The notes under the pieces were generated by a model that had not been told where the DNA came from, ran no database searches, and was given only the letters and a program-made list of their open reading frames with translations. From JAFGBM01 sp964610155 (GTDB lineage: Bacteria > Actinomycetota > Actinomycetes > Actinomycetales > Demequinaceae): DNA of 64,000 bases. Of this stretch, positions 48,350 to 57,555 are shown piece after piece. The translations under genes and the position numbers were made by a program. How positions within the stretch are numbered: the first letter of the stretch is position 1; every line of letters begins with the position of its first letter. The stretch covers positions 186,001 through 250,000 of the forward strand of contig CAZSUY010000001.1 of NCBI GenBank assembly GCA_964610155.1. Direction: 5' to 3'.

Positions 48350-49120
48350 CTAATAACGCTCAACGAACTCGGACGGTTGGGGTCCAAGCAGCGTTTCGAT
48401 CGTGCCATTCGGCACGCAGATCCATCCCTCTGTCGACGCACGGGCGCGCTCGCCATCGTCGATGGGCTCCCTCCAGAGCCCCAACGCCACCGCCCTGGCC
48501 GTCATCGCCGCAACCAAGGCATCCGTGGCGTCATCGGAATCGACGCAGAGGGCTCGATACTCCCCAAGGTCGAGGGAGAGGCGTCGACCGACCTGCTCGA
48601 GAATCCGAGCCCTACTCGCGCTCTGGGTCTTATACGACGGCTCGTGCAGACCCCACGCCATGAGGCTGGCGGGTGCATACACCTCGAACACCCTCCCCCC
48701 CTCTCCCCTAATCACGGAAACCCCAGCTTCTGCGAGTCGGGTTTGAATCCCAGCACACCTTAGGACGGTGGAGCCCAGCATGTTCGAAATCGATGGCATG
48801 AGCTTGAGGCCGAGCCACTCGCGAACACGTCTCTCGGTGGTTCGATACATGATTTCGTCGCGCCCGCTCACCGTCGCCGCCCGTCGTGGCTCCTCCACGC
48901 GGCCCACCCTATTCTGGGATACGAATTCGAAGAAGGGGTCGGGCCACCCGAAGGGACTCCCGATTCCCACGAAATCCGCACGCTTCGCCTCGTCAAGGAT
49001 CATCTCGTCGTCAGCGCCCAAGATCACCCGTAAAGCTCGTGATCGCTCCGTCCCCCACTCGATGACGGCTATCGCGGTGTCATTTGACTTGGAGGCCAGG
49101 TCTACTCCGACGGTGATCAT
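48350..49120 (-). CDS. DUF429 domain protein (predicted RNase-H-like nuclease)
   Basis: 256 residues. M-I-T-V-G-V-D-L-A-S-K-S-N-D-T-A opens an RNase-H-like fold with the first acidic residue. G-I-G-S-P-F-G-W-P and R-x-T-E-R-x-V-R are typical of DUF429, and V-D-S-D-D-A-T-D-A-L-V-A-A carries later acidic residues. Nuclease function is predicted for the family, not shown. TAGCGT lies 6 bases before the ATG. Confidence 0.8.
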   Translation of the reverse strand: MITVGVDLASKSNDTAIAVIEWGTERSRALRVILGADDEMILDEAKRADFVGIGSPFGWPDPFFEFVSQNRVGRVEEPRRAATVSGRDEIMYRTTERRVREWLGLKLMPSISNMLGSTVLRCAGIQTRLAEAGVSVIRGEGGRVFEVYAPASLMAWGLHEPSYKTQSASRARILEQVGRRLSLDLGEYRALCVDSDDATDALVAAMTARAVALGLWREPIDDGERARASTEGWICVPNGTIETLLGPQPSEFVERY

Positions 49121-49168
49121 GCCTCGACGCTACGTCGCACTGACCGTGAAAGCGAACACGCGCGCCGA

Positions 49169-50041
49169 CTACCCCCTTACGAGACGGTCGTAAGCCTCGA
49201 GGTATCTCGCCCGCGTCTTCTCCACAACCTCGGGTGGCAACCCCGGTGGGGCCGTGCCCGACTTTCGATCCCAACCCGACTCTGGCGAATCGAGCCAGTC
49301 CCGCACGTACTGCTTATCGAAACTCGGTTGAGCGTGGCCAGGCTCCCATAGGTCAGCCGGCCAGAACCGGGACGAATCCGGAGTTAGCACCTCGTCACCC
49401 AAGACAATCTCTCCGGAGGCTCCTCTACCGAACTCGAACTTGGTGTCCGCGAGGAGGATACCCCGGTGGGCGGCGATGGAATGAGCGCGGTAATAGACCG
49501 CCAGGGTGAGGTCGCGTAGGGCCTCGGCATCCTCACGGCCGACCGCGGAAACAACCGTGTCAAAGTTCATGGCCAGGTCGTGCTCTCCCTGGGGCGCCTT
49601 GGTGGTGGGGGTGAAGATCGGAGTCTCAAGCTCAGAGCCGTCCTCAAGGCCTGGCGGCAACTCGATCCCACACACGGTGCCCGACTCGCGGTACTCCGCC
49701 AGTCCGGAACCGGCGAGATACCCCCGGGCGACACACTCGACCTGGAACATCTCAAGGCGCTGGACCACCATCGCACGACCCTCGACCTCGGCTGGAATCT
49801 CGGCCTCGACCGTATGGTTCGGAACGATCTCTCGTACCTGGTCGAACCACCATAGGCTGAGGGCGGTCAGGACTTCGCCCTTGCCGGGGATCTCCGTGGG
49901 GAGGACCCAGTCGAACGCGCTGATGCGGTCGGACGCCACCACCAGGAGGACGTCGCCTCGAGGATGCTGGGAAGCCGGTTCATAGAGGTCGCGGACCTTC
50001 CCCGAATAGAGGTGCCGCCAGCCCGGAATCTCCCTGATCAT
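49169..50041 (-). CDS. purC: SAICAR synthetase
   Basis: 290 residues. Joins aspartate to CAIR with ATP in purine synthesis. Motifs: L-Y-S-G-K-V-R-D-L-Y-E, S-D-R-I-S-A-F-D, E-C-V-A-R-G-Y-L-A-G-S-G, and D-T-K-F-E-F-G followed by D-E-V-L-T-P-D-S-S-R-F-W. It overlaps purD by ATGA and is its downstream partner. Confidence 0.97.
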   Translation of the reverse strand: MIREIPGWRHLYSGKVRDLYEPASQHPRGDVLLVVASDRISAFDWVLPTEIPGKGEVLTALSLWWFDQVREIVPNHTVEAEIPAEVEGRAMVVQRLEMFQVECVARGYLAGSGLAEYRESGTVCGIELPPGLEDGSELETPIFTPTTKAPQGEHDLAMNFDTVVSAVGREDAEALRDLTLAVYYRAHSIAAHRGILLADTKFEFGRGASGEIVLGDEVLTPDSSRFWPADLWEPGHAQPSFDKQYVRDWLDSPESGWDRKSGTAPPGLPPEVVEKTRARYLEAYDRLVRG

Positions 50042-51303
50042 TCGACCTCCATGTTCGCCGCCGCTAGGGCGATGTCACTCCGATGATGTGATCCCTCAAG
50101 GCCAATGTGCGCGACACCCGTATAGGCCCGCTCGCGTGCCTCCCCGAGATTGCGTCCCGTCCCGACGACGGACAGTACCCGGCCGCCCGCCGAAACAAGC
50201 CGACCTTCCCGCACCGCTGTTCCTGCGTGAAGCACATGCACCCCGGTTTCACTCTCGGCGGCATCGATCCCGGTGATCTCGTCCCCCGATCGCACGTCTC
50301 CAGGGTAACCGTGAGCTGCCACCACAACCGTGACGGCCGCATCCGCGCGCCATTGCAGAGGAGGAAGGCTCCCCAATCGACCCTCGGCCACCGCAAGAAG
50401 AACCTCGGCGAGCGGGGTCTCGAGCCGGGCGAGTACCGACTGCACCTCCGGATCGCCAAAGCGTGCGTTGAACTCGATCACCCGGACTCCACGAGAGGTG
50501 AGGGCTAGTCCGCAATAGAGTACCCCTATATAGGGCATTCCCCGCCGTGCCATCTCCCGGATTGTCGGCTGTGCAATGGTCCGGACGACCTCGTCGGACA
50601 GGGTATCCGGGGCCCAGGGGAGAGGGCAATACGCACCCATCCCCCCGGTGTTGAGGCCCTTGTCGCCGTCATAGGCGCGCTTGAAGTCCTGAGCCGGTTC
50701 GAGGGCGACGACCGTCTCCCCGTCGCTGAGGCAGAAGACCGACACCTCGGGGCCGTCGAGGAATTCCTCGACCACGACGCTGCCGCCAGCGGTGATGATC
50801 GCGTCCCCGTGGGCGAGGGCGGCCTTGCGATCGGAGGTGACGATCACCCCCTTGCCAGCCGCAAGGCCGTCGTCCTTGACGACGTGGGGGGTGCCGAAGG
50901 CATCGAGTGCGGCCGCGAGCTCAGAACCGTTGTCGCACGTGATGGAGGTGCCGGTCGGGACCCCGGCGGCTTGCATGACCTCCTTGGCGAACGCCTTCGA
51001 CCCCTCGAGCATGGCCGCATACCTTCCGGGCCCAAAACAGGCGATGCCAGCCTCACGCACGGCGTCTGCGACCCCGGCGACCAGGGGTGCCTCGGGGCCG
51101 ACGACCACCAGATCCATCGCGAGGCTCTCCGCGAGCGCCGCCACAGCGGCGGGGTCCATCGGGTCGACGGGGTGGAGCGTCGCCACCTGGGCGATGCCTG
51201 GATTGCCGGGGGCCGCGTGAAGGTCGGAGACGGCCGGGTCGAGGCTGAGGGCACGGGCGAGGGCGTGTTCGCGGGCACCACTCCCGATGATGAGAACCTT
51301 CAC
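50038..51303 (-). CDS. purD: Phosphoribosylamine--glycine ligase (GAR synthetase)
   Basis: 421 residues, ATP-grasp enzyme of purine synthesis step 2. M-K-V-L-I-I-G-S-G-A-R-E-H-A-L-A at the start, H-V-V-K-D-D-G-L-A-A-G-K-G-V in the ATP-grasp site, G-M-G-A-Y-C-P and E-F-N-A-R-F-G-D-P-E-V-Q near the metal site. First gene of purD-purC. A -10-like TAGAGT lies 9 bases before the start codon. Confidence 0.97.
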   Translation of the reverse strand: MKVLIIGSGAREHALARALSLDPAVSDLHAAPGNPGIAQVATLHPVDPMDPAAVAALAESLAMDLVVVGPEAPLVAGVADAVREAGIACFGPGRYAAMLEGSKAFAKEVMQAAGVPTGTSITCDNGSELAAALDAFGTPHVVKDDGLAAGKGVIVTSDRKAALAHGDAIITAGGSVVVEEFLDGPEVSVFCLSDGETVVALEPAQDFKRAYDGDKGLNTGGMGAYCPLPWAPDTLSDEVVRTIAQPTIREMARRGMPYIGVLYCGLALTSRGVRVIEFNARFGDPEVQSVLARLETPLAEVLLAVAEGRLGSLPPLQWRADAAVTVVVAAHGYPGDVRSGDEITGIDAAESETGVHVLHAGTAVREGRLVSAGGRVLSVVGTGRNLGEARERAYTGVAHIGLEGSHHRSDIALAAANMEVE

Positions 51304-51421
51304 GCCGCTACTCTACCGGCGACCATTCCTCAGGCTTTGGGACCCAAGGTACCTTTACAGCGATACACGAGGCACCGGCTCAAGAATGCCGCGCCGAAAC
51401 CTAATCGATCATCCCGACAAC

Positions 51422-52720
51422 CTATCGGTGACCATCCGGAAGCAGGTCGTGGCGGACGATGAGGGCCTCGCGACCCGGCCCCACGCCGATCGCGGAGATG
51501 CGGCAACCCGAAGCCTTCTCCAGGGCCAGCACATATCGCTGCGCGGTCTTCGGAAGGTCCTCGAACTTCCTCGCGCCCGTGATGTCTTCGGTCCAGCCAT
51601 CGAACTCCTCGTATACCGGAACGGCGACGCCAAAGGCATGCTGGTCGACGGGAAGGTCCTGAATGCGGACTCCCTCAACGTCGTAGGCGACACACACGGG
51701 GATCTTCTCAAGTCCCTTCAGGACATCGAGCTTGGTGAGCACGAGATCCGTCAGTCCGTTGATCCGGGAAGAATAGCGGGCGACGACCGCGTCGTACCAC
51801 CCGCACCTACGGGGCCGCCCCGTCGTCGTCCCATACTCTCCACCGACGGTCCTGAGGCGTTCGCCCTCCCCATCGAGGAGTTCCGTCGGCATCGGACCCT
51901 CGCCGACTCGGGTGATGTAGGCCTTGGCCACGCCTACGACCCTGTCGATCTTGGTTGGCCCGATCCCCGAGCCCGTGCACGCCCCACCCGCCGTCGCGCT
52001 CGACGAGGTTACGAAAGGATACGTTCCGTGGTCGATATCGAGCATGGTCGCCTGGCCACCCTCGAAGACCACCGTTTCTCCCCGATCGAGCGCCTCGTTG
52101 AGGACGAGGGCGGTGTCCGTCACCATCGGGCTTAGCCGCTCCGCGTGGGCGAGAAGTTCATCGACGGTCTCATCGATCGTGATGGCTCGCCGGTTATACA
52201 CCTTCACCAAGAGGTGGTTCTTCTGATCGATTGCGCCCTCGATCTTCTCCCGGAGCAATGCCTCATCGAAAAGGTCGCCCACGCGTACCCCGACTCGGCT
52301 GATCTTGTCGGCATACGCGGGCCCGATTCCACGCCCCGTTGTGCCGATCTTGCGCTTGCCCAGAAAACGCTCGGAGACGTTGTCGATGGTGCGGTGATAG
52401 GGGGTAATGATGTGCGCCGCCGACGACACCAACAAAGGTGATGTGTCGACTCCCCTGGCCTCCAGGGCGTCGATTTCCGAGAAGAGCACACCTAGGTCGA
52501 TAACCACACCGTTCCCGATGACTGGGACGCACCCGGGAGTAAGAATGCCGGATGGCAGGAGATGAAGTGCGTATTTCTCCCCATCAATGACGACCGTGTG
52601 GCCAGCGTTGTTGCCGCCGTTGAACTTGACGACATAGTCAACACGGGAACCGAGGACATCGGTGGCCTTTCCCTTTCCTTCGTCGCCCCATTGGGCTCCG
52701 ATAAACACCACTGCAGGCAT
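51422..52720 (-). CDS. purA: Adenylosuccinate synthetase
   Basis: 432 residues. Converts IMP plus aspartate to adenylosuccinate with GTP. Phosphate loop G-A-Q-W-G-D-E-G-K-G-K near the N-terminus, G-N-N-A-G-H-T-V, G-T-T-G-R-G-I-G-P-A-Y, and V-G-E-Y-G-T-T-T-G-R-P-R-R-C-G-W. ATG 52720 is preceded by AGGAGGT at ideal distance. Upstream lies fbaA, 67 bases away. Confidence 0.97.
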   Translation of the reverse strand: MPAVVFIGAQWGDEGKGKATDVLGSRVDYVVKFNGGNNAGHTVVIDGEKYALHLLPSGILTPGCVPVIGNGVVIDLGVLFSEIDALEARGVDTSPLLVSSAAHIITPYHRTIDNVSERFLGKRKIGTTGRGIGPAYADKISRVGVRVGDLFDEALLREKIEGAIDQKNHLLVKVYNRRAITIDETVDELLAHAERLSPMVTDTALVLNEALDRGETVVFEGGQATMLDIDHGTYPFVTSSSATAGGACTGSGIGPTKIDRVVGVAKAYITRVGEGPMPTELLDGEGERLRTVGGEYGTTTGRPRRCGWYDAVVARYSSRINGLTDLVLTKLDVLKGLEKIPVCVAYDVEGVRIQDLPVDQHAFGVAVPVYEEFDGWTEDITGARKFEDLPKTAQRYVLALEKASGCRISAIGVGPGREALIVRHDLLPDGHR

Positions 52721-52787
52721 TGCCACCTCCTAAAACGTGGGAAGCCCCCGTAGCCAATACCGACCGCGGAGACCCTCGCGATTCGGC

Positions 52788-53810
52788 CTACTTCATCTTC
52801 TTGCCGGCGCAGCCCAGTTGCTCACAAGCCTCGATGAGGCGAGCGGCCATTCCGGATTCCGCAGCTCTCCCCCACGCACGGGGGTCGTATTCCTTCTTGT
52901 TGCCTACTTCTCCGTCGATCCGGAGCAGACCGTCATAGTGCTTGAACATGTGATCAACAACAGGCCTGGAGAAGGCATATTGGGCGTCCGTATCGATGTT
53001 CATCTTGATAACTCCATGGCTGACCGCAAGAGCGATCTCCTCGGCCGTGGAGCCGGATCCGCCGTGGAAGACCAGGTCGAAGGGGCTCTTCTTGCCCACT
53101 GCCTTGCCAACCCCGTCCTGAATTTCACCGAGAAGTTCGGGACGGAGCTTGACAGCGCCTGGCTTGTAGACTCCGTGGACGTTCCCGAAGGTGAGCGCCG
53201 TGATATACCGGCCCTTCTCGCCCAGCCCGAGGGCCTTGACGGTTGCTAGGCCATCCTCGACGGTCGTGTAAAGCTTCTCGTTGATCTCTGCGGTATGGCC
53301 GTCCTCCTCGCCACCGACGACCCCGATCTCGATCTCGAGAATCGTGTGTGCCTTCTGTGAGAGGGCGAGCAGCTCCTCGGCGATCACCAAGTTCTCCGCA
53401 AGAGGAACGGATGAACCATCCCACATATGGGACTGGAAGATGGGCTCCTGGCCCTTCTTCACCCGTTCGGCCGACAGCATCATGATGGGGCGGATCCAGG
53501 AGTCGATGTTCTGCTTGGCGCAGTGGTCGGTGTGGAGCGCAACGGTGACGGGATAGTCGTCCGCGACCTCTCGCGCAAAGGCGGCAAGGCCAAGGGAGCC
53601 TGCGACGCGGTTCTTCACCGTCGAACCCGACGCGTACTCAGCCCCGCCGACGGAAACCTCGATGATGCCGTCGGACTCCGCTTCGGCGTAGGCCTGAAGG
53701 GCGGCGATGATCGTCTGGGACGACGTAACGTTTACGGCCGGGTAGGCGAACTTGCCCTTCTTCGCCCGGTCGAGCATCTCGTTGTACACCTCTAAGGTGG
53801 CAATAGCCAT
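52788..53810 (-). CDS. fbaA: Class II fructose-bisphosphate aldolase
   Basis: 340 residues, zinc-dependent. Cleaves or forms fructose 1,6-bisphosphate in glycolysis. A-L-H-T-D-H-C-A-K-Q-N holds zinc and catalytic residues, G-V-V-G-G-E-E-D-G the mobile loop, and H-G-G-S-G-S the phosphate site; V-I-K-M-N-I-D-T-D-A-Q-Y follows. ATG 53810 has AGGAGATT upstream. The longer open frame is not used. Confidence 0.97.
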   Translation of the reverse strand: MAIATLEVYNEMLDRAKKGKFAYPAVNVTSSQTIIAALQAYAEAESDGIIEVSVGGAEYASGSTVKNRVAGSLGLAAFAREVADDYPVTVALHTDHCAKQNIDSWIRPIMMLSAERVKKGQEPIFQSHMWDGSSVPLAENLVIAEELLALSQKAHTILEIEIGVVGGEEDGHTAEINEKLYTTVEDGLATVKALGLGEKGRYITALTFGNVHGVYKPGAVKLRPELLGEIQDGVGKAVGKKSPFDLVFHGGSGSTAEEIALAVSHGVIKMNIDTDAQYAFSRPVVDHMFKHYDGLLRIDGEVGNKKEYDPRAWGRAAESGMAARLIEACEQLGCAGKKMK

Positions 53811-53890
53811 GCGAATCTCCTGCCTTGGTGCTGATTGGTCCGTCCACCATTGTGTCAGATGTCGACCCTCCCGGTGGCGGGACCTTGCAC

Positions 53891-54553
53891 CTATCGGATG
53901 TGACCAGCGTCGAGATCCGCATGACGACAAATCCACGCGTGCATGGCGATGGCGGCGGCCGCCCCAGCATTGATGGACCGAGTGCTCCCATACTGCGCGA
54001 TCGCGAGGATGTCCCGTGAGATACCGACCGCCTCGGGGGTCAGCCCACTCCCTTCCTGTCCAAATAGAAGGATGCACCGCTCGGGTAGATCGTAGGTCTC
54101 AAGTGGTACGGAGCCGGGCACGTTGTCGATCCCGATGACAGGGAGGCCCTCGGCCGCGGCCCAGTCTCCACACTCGGCGATGGTGGCGTGATGCCGGATG
54201 TGCTGGTAGCGATCGGTGACCATCGCCCCCCGACGATTCCAACGTTTGTTCCCGACAATGTGGACCTCTTGTGCGAGAAAGGCATTCGCCGTGCGGACCA
54301 CCGAACCGATATTCATGTCGTGCCGCCAGTTCTCGATCGCGATGTGAAAGGGATGACGGTTCGCGTCGAGGTCGGCTCGGATAGCGTCGATGGTCCAGTA
54401 CCGGTAGCGATCATTGACGTTACGGCGGTCGCCCTCACGTAGAAGCACCGGGTCCCAGCGGGAGCCTTCCGGCGGCTCCCCCTCCCAGGGACCCACACCA
54501 ACTTCCACCACGGGATACCCCTCGTCCTCGCTTTCCTCCGGTCGCTCGTTCAA
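53891..54553 (-). CDS. SpoU/TrmH-family RNA 2'-O-methyltransferase
   Basis: 220 residues with a SPOUT trefoil-knot fold. N-I-G-S-V-V-R-T-A-N-A-F is motif 1, L-L-F-G-Q-E-G-S-G-L motif 2, and I-A-Q-Y-G-S-T-R-S-I-N-A-G-A-A-A-A-I-A motif 3. RNA target (tRNA or rRNA) unknown. The ATG overlaps the upstream stop as ATGA, so it is coupled to the unknown gene at 54550. Confidence 0.9.
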   Translation of the reverse strand: MNERPEESEDEGYPVVEVGVGPWEGEPPEGSRWDPVLLREGDRRNVNDRYRYWTIDAIRADLDANRHPFHIAIENWRHDMNIGSVVRTANAFLAQEVHIVGNKRWNRRGAMVTDRYQHIRHHATIAECGDWAAAEGLPVIGIDNVPGSVPLETYDLPERCILLFGQEGSGLTPEAVGISRDILAIAQYGSTRSINAGAAAAIAMHAWICRHADLDAGHIR

Positions 54554-55359
54554 TCCTCGAGCCCGTCGTTAACGGCCGCAACGACCCCCTCAATCAGGCA
54601 GGCATACAACTCTGATGAGATCTTGCGATGGGGCTGGACCAGCCGCTTGTCTCTCGGGATCGTGTCCATCCACGATCCAACCGCGCCAAAGATCCATGCC
54701 TGGCGGACGGCGGCAACGAGCCGATGTGCGGCATCGGTGTAGCCCTCCTTGGGCAGGATGTCCATCTCCGTACTTGGCCGTTCCGTGGAATCCAGGGAGG
54801 CGAGGGCCTGGCGAAGATGGGTGCTCCAGGGTGTGAGTTGTCGCTCGATTCGAGCCAACTCCCGTGCCGCGACCAGTACCTTGCGGAGGTTTATCGACGC
54901 CTGCTCGACCGACACCTCGGGCGGAATCGCGGTGTCCCGAACCCGGCGAAGTCTCACCTCCCACAGGCCTGTGGTCGCCTTCCCCGCGCGAGCCGGGCAC
55001 CTCTCCGAAAGCCAGGCGGTGCTCTTCTTGCGGGTATCCACGACCGTGAATCCGAGGGGACAAAACGTTGCCATCTGCGCGAGTTCTTCCAGGTTCTCGC
55101 CTCGAATCGCCCCTCCCATGACCCCGAGCCTTAGATCCCGCGCTTTGAATCTCGGCATCCAGTCGAGCCACTTCCGGACGGCTCCCGGGCGGTACTTCTC
55201 GCGTCCGGGGATGACCAATCCCACCGGCATATCCATCTGGATTTCGCGGGCGTGACGGAACGCTCCAAGCCTCGTGAATTCGGGTTTACGAGACCGCCCC
55301 GCGCGCCAGGCGCGGGTATGGGCCACGATGGTCGCCGCCGTGGCGAGTTGCCCGTCCAC
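54550..55359 (-). CDS. Protein of unknown function coupled to SpoU methyltransferase
   Basis: 269 residues with a GTG start; TAGCAT lies 6 bases upstream. The protein is basic and soluble with no signal peptide. Features include W-L-D-W-M-P-R-F-K-A-R-D-L-R-L-G-V-M-G-G-A-I-R-G and a helical C-terminal half. I recognise no family. The coupling to an RNA methylase suggests RNA-related work, which is inference only. Confidence 0.6.
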   Translation of the reverse strand: MDGQLATAATIVAHTRAWRAGRSRKPEFTRLGAFRHAREIQMDMPVGLVIPGREKYRPGAVRKWLDWMPRFKARDLRLGVMGGAIRGENLEELAQMATFCPLGFTVVDTRKKSTAWLSERCPARAGKATTGLWEVRLRRVRDTAIPPEVSVEQASINLRKVLVAARELARIERQLTPWSTHLRQALASLDSTERPSTEMDILPKEGYTDAAHRLVAAVRQAWIFGAVGSWMDTIPRDKRLVQPHRKISSELYACLIEGVVAAVNDGLED

Positions 55360-55427
55360 GCTGTGATGCTAGCGCTTTCTTGACCTCTATATCCCGCCGC
55401 CGCCGTCGGAGACCATAGGCTTACCGG

Positions 55428-56066
55428 GTGACATCCGCTCTCCTGCCCCAACTCGGGCCCTCATGGATGGATCCTGAACACCTCATCGAATCGTTCGGCA
55501 CCTGGGCCCTCCTCGGCGTCGCGATCGTGGTGATCATCGAGACCGGGCTCCTCTTCCCCTTCCTTCCTGGGGACTCCCTTCTTTTCACCGCGGGCCTATT
55601 CGCAGGTCGCGGTGACATCGCCATGCCGGTTTGGGCGGTCGCCCTCATCCTCGGCCTTGCGGCCCTCATCGGTCCGCAATCGGGCTACTGGATCGGACGC
55701 CTCGCCGGACCCAAGATCTTCCGGCGCCCGGATTCCCGTTTCTTCAAGCAGGCCTACGTAGACAGGACTCACGCGTTCTTCGACAAGTACGGGGGACGCG
55801 CAATCGTCCTCGGCCAGTTCGTGCCCTTCGTTCGCACCTACATCCCCGTTGCCGCGGGCGTAGGCAAGATGCCGTACCGACGTTTCGCAGGATTCAACGT
55901 CATCGGAGCCCTCGTGTGGGGCGTCGGTGTGACGCTGCTCGGTGCCTGGCTTGGGCGGTTCTCGATCGTGCGCGAACACATCGAGATAGCCCTTGTGCTC
56001 GTGGTAATGGTCTCCCTAGTACCGATCGCGATCGAGACCGTCAAGCACCGCCGAAACCCAAGGTAG
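55428..56066 (+). CDS. DedA family membrane protein
   Basis: 212 residues. E-T-G-L-L-F-P-F-L-P-G-D-S-L-L-F-T-A-G, G-Y-W-I-G-R-L-A-G and the motif F-V-P-F-V-R-T-Y-I-P-V-A-A-G (residues ~125-145) identify DedA (VTT domain), implicated in lipid flipping across the membrane. About five hydrophobic segments. GTG 55428 follows TAGGCT by 6 bases; the divergent gene also has this pattern. Confidence 0.92.
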   Translation: MTSALLPQLGPSWMDPEHLIESFGTWALLGVAIVVIIETGLLFPFLPGDSLLFTAGLFAGRGDIAMPVWAVALILGLAALIGPQSGYWIGRLAGPKIFRRPDSRFFKQAYVDRTHAFFDKYGGRAIVLGQFVPFVRTYIPVAAGVGKMPYRRFAGFNVIGALVWGVGVTLLGAWLGRFSIVREHIEIALVLVVMVSLVPIAIETVKHRRNPR

Positions 56067-56099
56067 ACGCAACCCGCTCACCGTAGATCGAAAACCGAA

Positions 56100-56684
56100 T
56101 TATTTCTTCTTCTTGTCGTCCTTCTGGTCGAACGACACCGTTGGCGCCTGACGTGCCGCCTCATCCTCGGTCTCGAAGTACTCCTCGCGGTGGAAGCTGA
56201 ACATCCCGGCGATGATGTTGGTCGGGAACGTCTCGACCTTGGTGTTCATGGTCCGGACGTTCGCGTTGTAGAAGCGGCGCCCCGCGGCGATGCGGTCCTC
56301 CGTGTTCGTCAACTCGGTCTGGAGCTGCTGGAACAGGGCATCGGCCTTCAACTGCGGGTAGTTCTCGACGACGGCAAAGAGTTTGCCGAGGGCTTGGGTC
56401 AGCATGTTCTCCTGAACAGCCTTGTCCGCTGGTCCCATGTTGGGGGCCGCTGCAGACGCCCGGGCCTTCGTGACCGCCTCGAAAGTCTCGCGCTCGTGCT
56501 TGGCATAACCCTTCACCGTCTCGACGAGGTTGGGGATCATGTCATGTCGACGCTGAAGCTCGGTGTCGATCTGCCTCCATGCCTCTTGCACGAGGTTCCG
56601 AAGCTTTACCAGGCCGTTGTATTGGCCGATCGCCCACAACAGGACAATTACAGCCACGCCGAGGACGATATAGAGGACGATCAT
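56100..56684 (-). CDS. LemA family protein
   Basis: 194 residues. A single N-terminal membrane segment (1-20), then Y-N-G-L-V-K-L-R-N-L-V-Q-E-A-W-R-Q-I-D-T-E-L-Q-R-R-H-D-M-I-P-N-L-V-E-T-V, and R-F-Y-N-A-N-V-R-T-M-N-T-K-V-E-T-F-P-T-N-I-I-A: the LemA signature. The extended helical body is displayed on one face of the membrane. Function unclear. AAGGAGTTCCC precedes the ATG. Two related membrane proteins lie just upstream. Confidence 0.93.
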   Translation of the reverse strand: MIVLYIVLGVAVIVLLWAIGQYNGLVKLRNLVQEAWRQIDTELQRRHDMIPNLVETVKGYAKHERETFEAVTKARASAAAPNMGPADKAVQENMLTQALGKLFAVVENYPQLKADALFQQLQTELTNTEDRIAAGRRFYNANVRTMNTKVETFPTNIIAGMFSFHREEYFETEDEAARQAPTVSFDQKDDKKKK

Positions 56685-56751
56685 GGGAACTCCTTCCGGT
56701 TGTTTCTACCGCCGATGCTATCGGGTGTAAGCCGTTTACGCATCGGGGGCC

Positions 56752-57519
56752 CTACCAGTTTCCAGTTCGGCGACCGGTCCAGTACTCCTCGGGGATGGCC
56801 TCCACCACCTCTATGAGTACATCGAGGCGATGAGACAACCGGCGGACGCCGGCGACCCCCGCCTCCCAGGTCAAAACCGCTCCGTGATCGACCGCAATGG
56901 GTAATCCCAAGACCGAGCGCCTCCCGAAGGAATGCACCAAGCCGGGATTGAGCACCCGCCGGATGAAGGCCTCGTCCTTTCCGACGATGCGCCAGGTCGA
57001 GTCGAAACCCTCATGAGCGATGCGGTGGTCCTGCCCTCCAACCGCCTTTTTCACCGTGGCCACTAGGTCCTCAGGTAACAACTGGAAGGACGGAACATCC
57101 GTCCCCAACTCCACCATGGTCACGCGATATACCTGTGGCGCTGGCCGATTGACGATGAACGTGAACGTCGCGCAGTCGTGAAATCGATGTGGACCGCGAA
57201 GGACGTTGACAGCGTGCCCACCGAAACCGCTTGTGAAGGGGAAGACCTCGAATCGATCATCGAGCCCGGGATCCCTGGGGTGAAGGGTCCATCCCCGATA
57301 CGCGGCAAACATGGCGAGCCGAAGATGGTCGCGGTGGAGCCCCCAACGAAGGACGAGCCACATCACGGCCGTTAAGGCGATCACCCCGGCGACCGCAAGC
57401 GTCCTCACGGTCAGGGGCACCCCCGGAAAGAGCGCAACGACTCCGATTGCCAGACAGGTCGCCAGCACCGCTAGCGCGACATTCAGCCCGCTTACTCGGT
57501 ACCTCCATCCACGAGCCAT
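56752..57519 (-). CDS. Membrane protein of unknown function, paralogue A of a LemA-linked pair
   Basis: 255 residues. Two membrane segments (~8-30 and 38-58) precede a soluble domain from ~70. It shares with the next gene F-x-P-x-x, L-V-E-L, L-L/D-P-E/D-D-L/V, G-G-Q-D, F-x-x-x-W-R-V/I and the ending L-x-V-L. These resemble the DUF3137-like proteins encoded beside lemA. Start ATG 57519; no strong ribosome site. Confidence 0.6.
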   Translation of the reverse strand: MARGWRYRVSGLNVALAVLATCLAIGVVALFPGVPLTVRTLAVAGVIALTAVMWLVLRWGLHRDHLRLAMFAAYRGWTLHPRDPGLDDRFEVFPFTSGFGGHAVNVLRGPHRFHDCATFTFIVNRPAPQVYRVTMVELGTDVPSFQLLPEDLVATVKKAVGGQDHRIAHEGFDSTWRIVGKDEAFIRRVLNPGLVHSFGRRSVLGLPIAVDHGAVLTWEAGVAGVRRLSHRLDVLIEVVEAIPEEYWTGRRTGNW

Positions 57520-57555
57520 CGGATGCCTATCGCCCGGGCCGAAGGTATTGGATCG

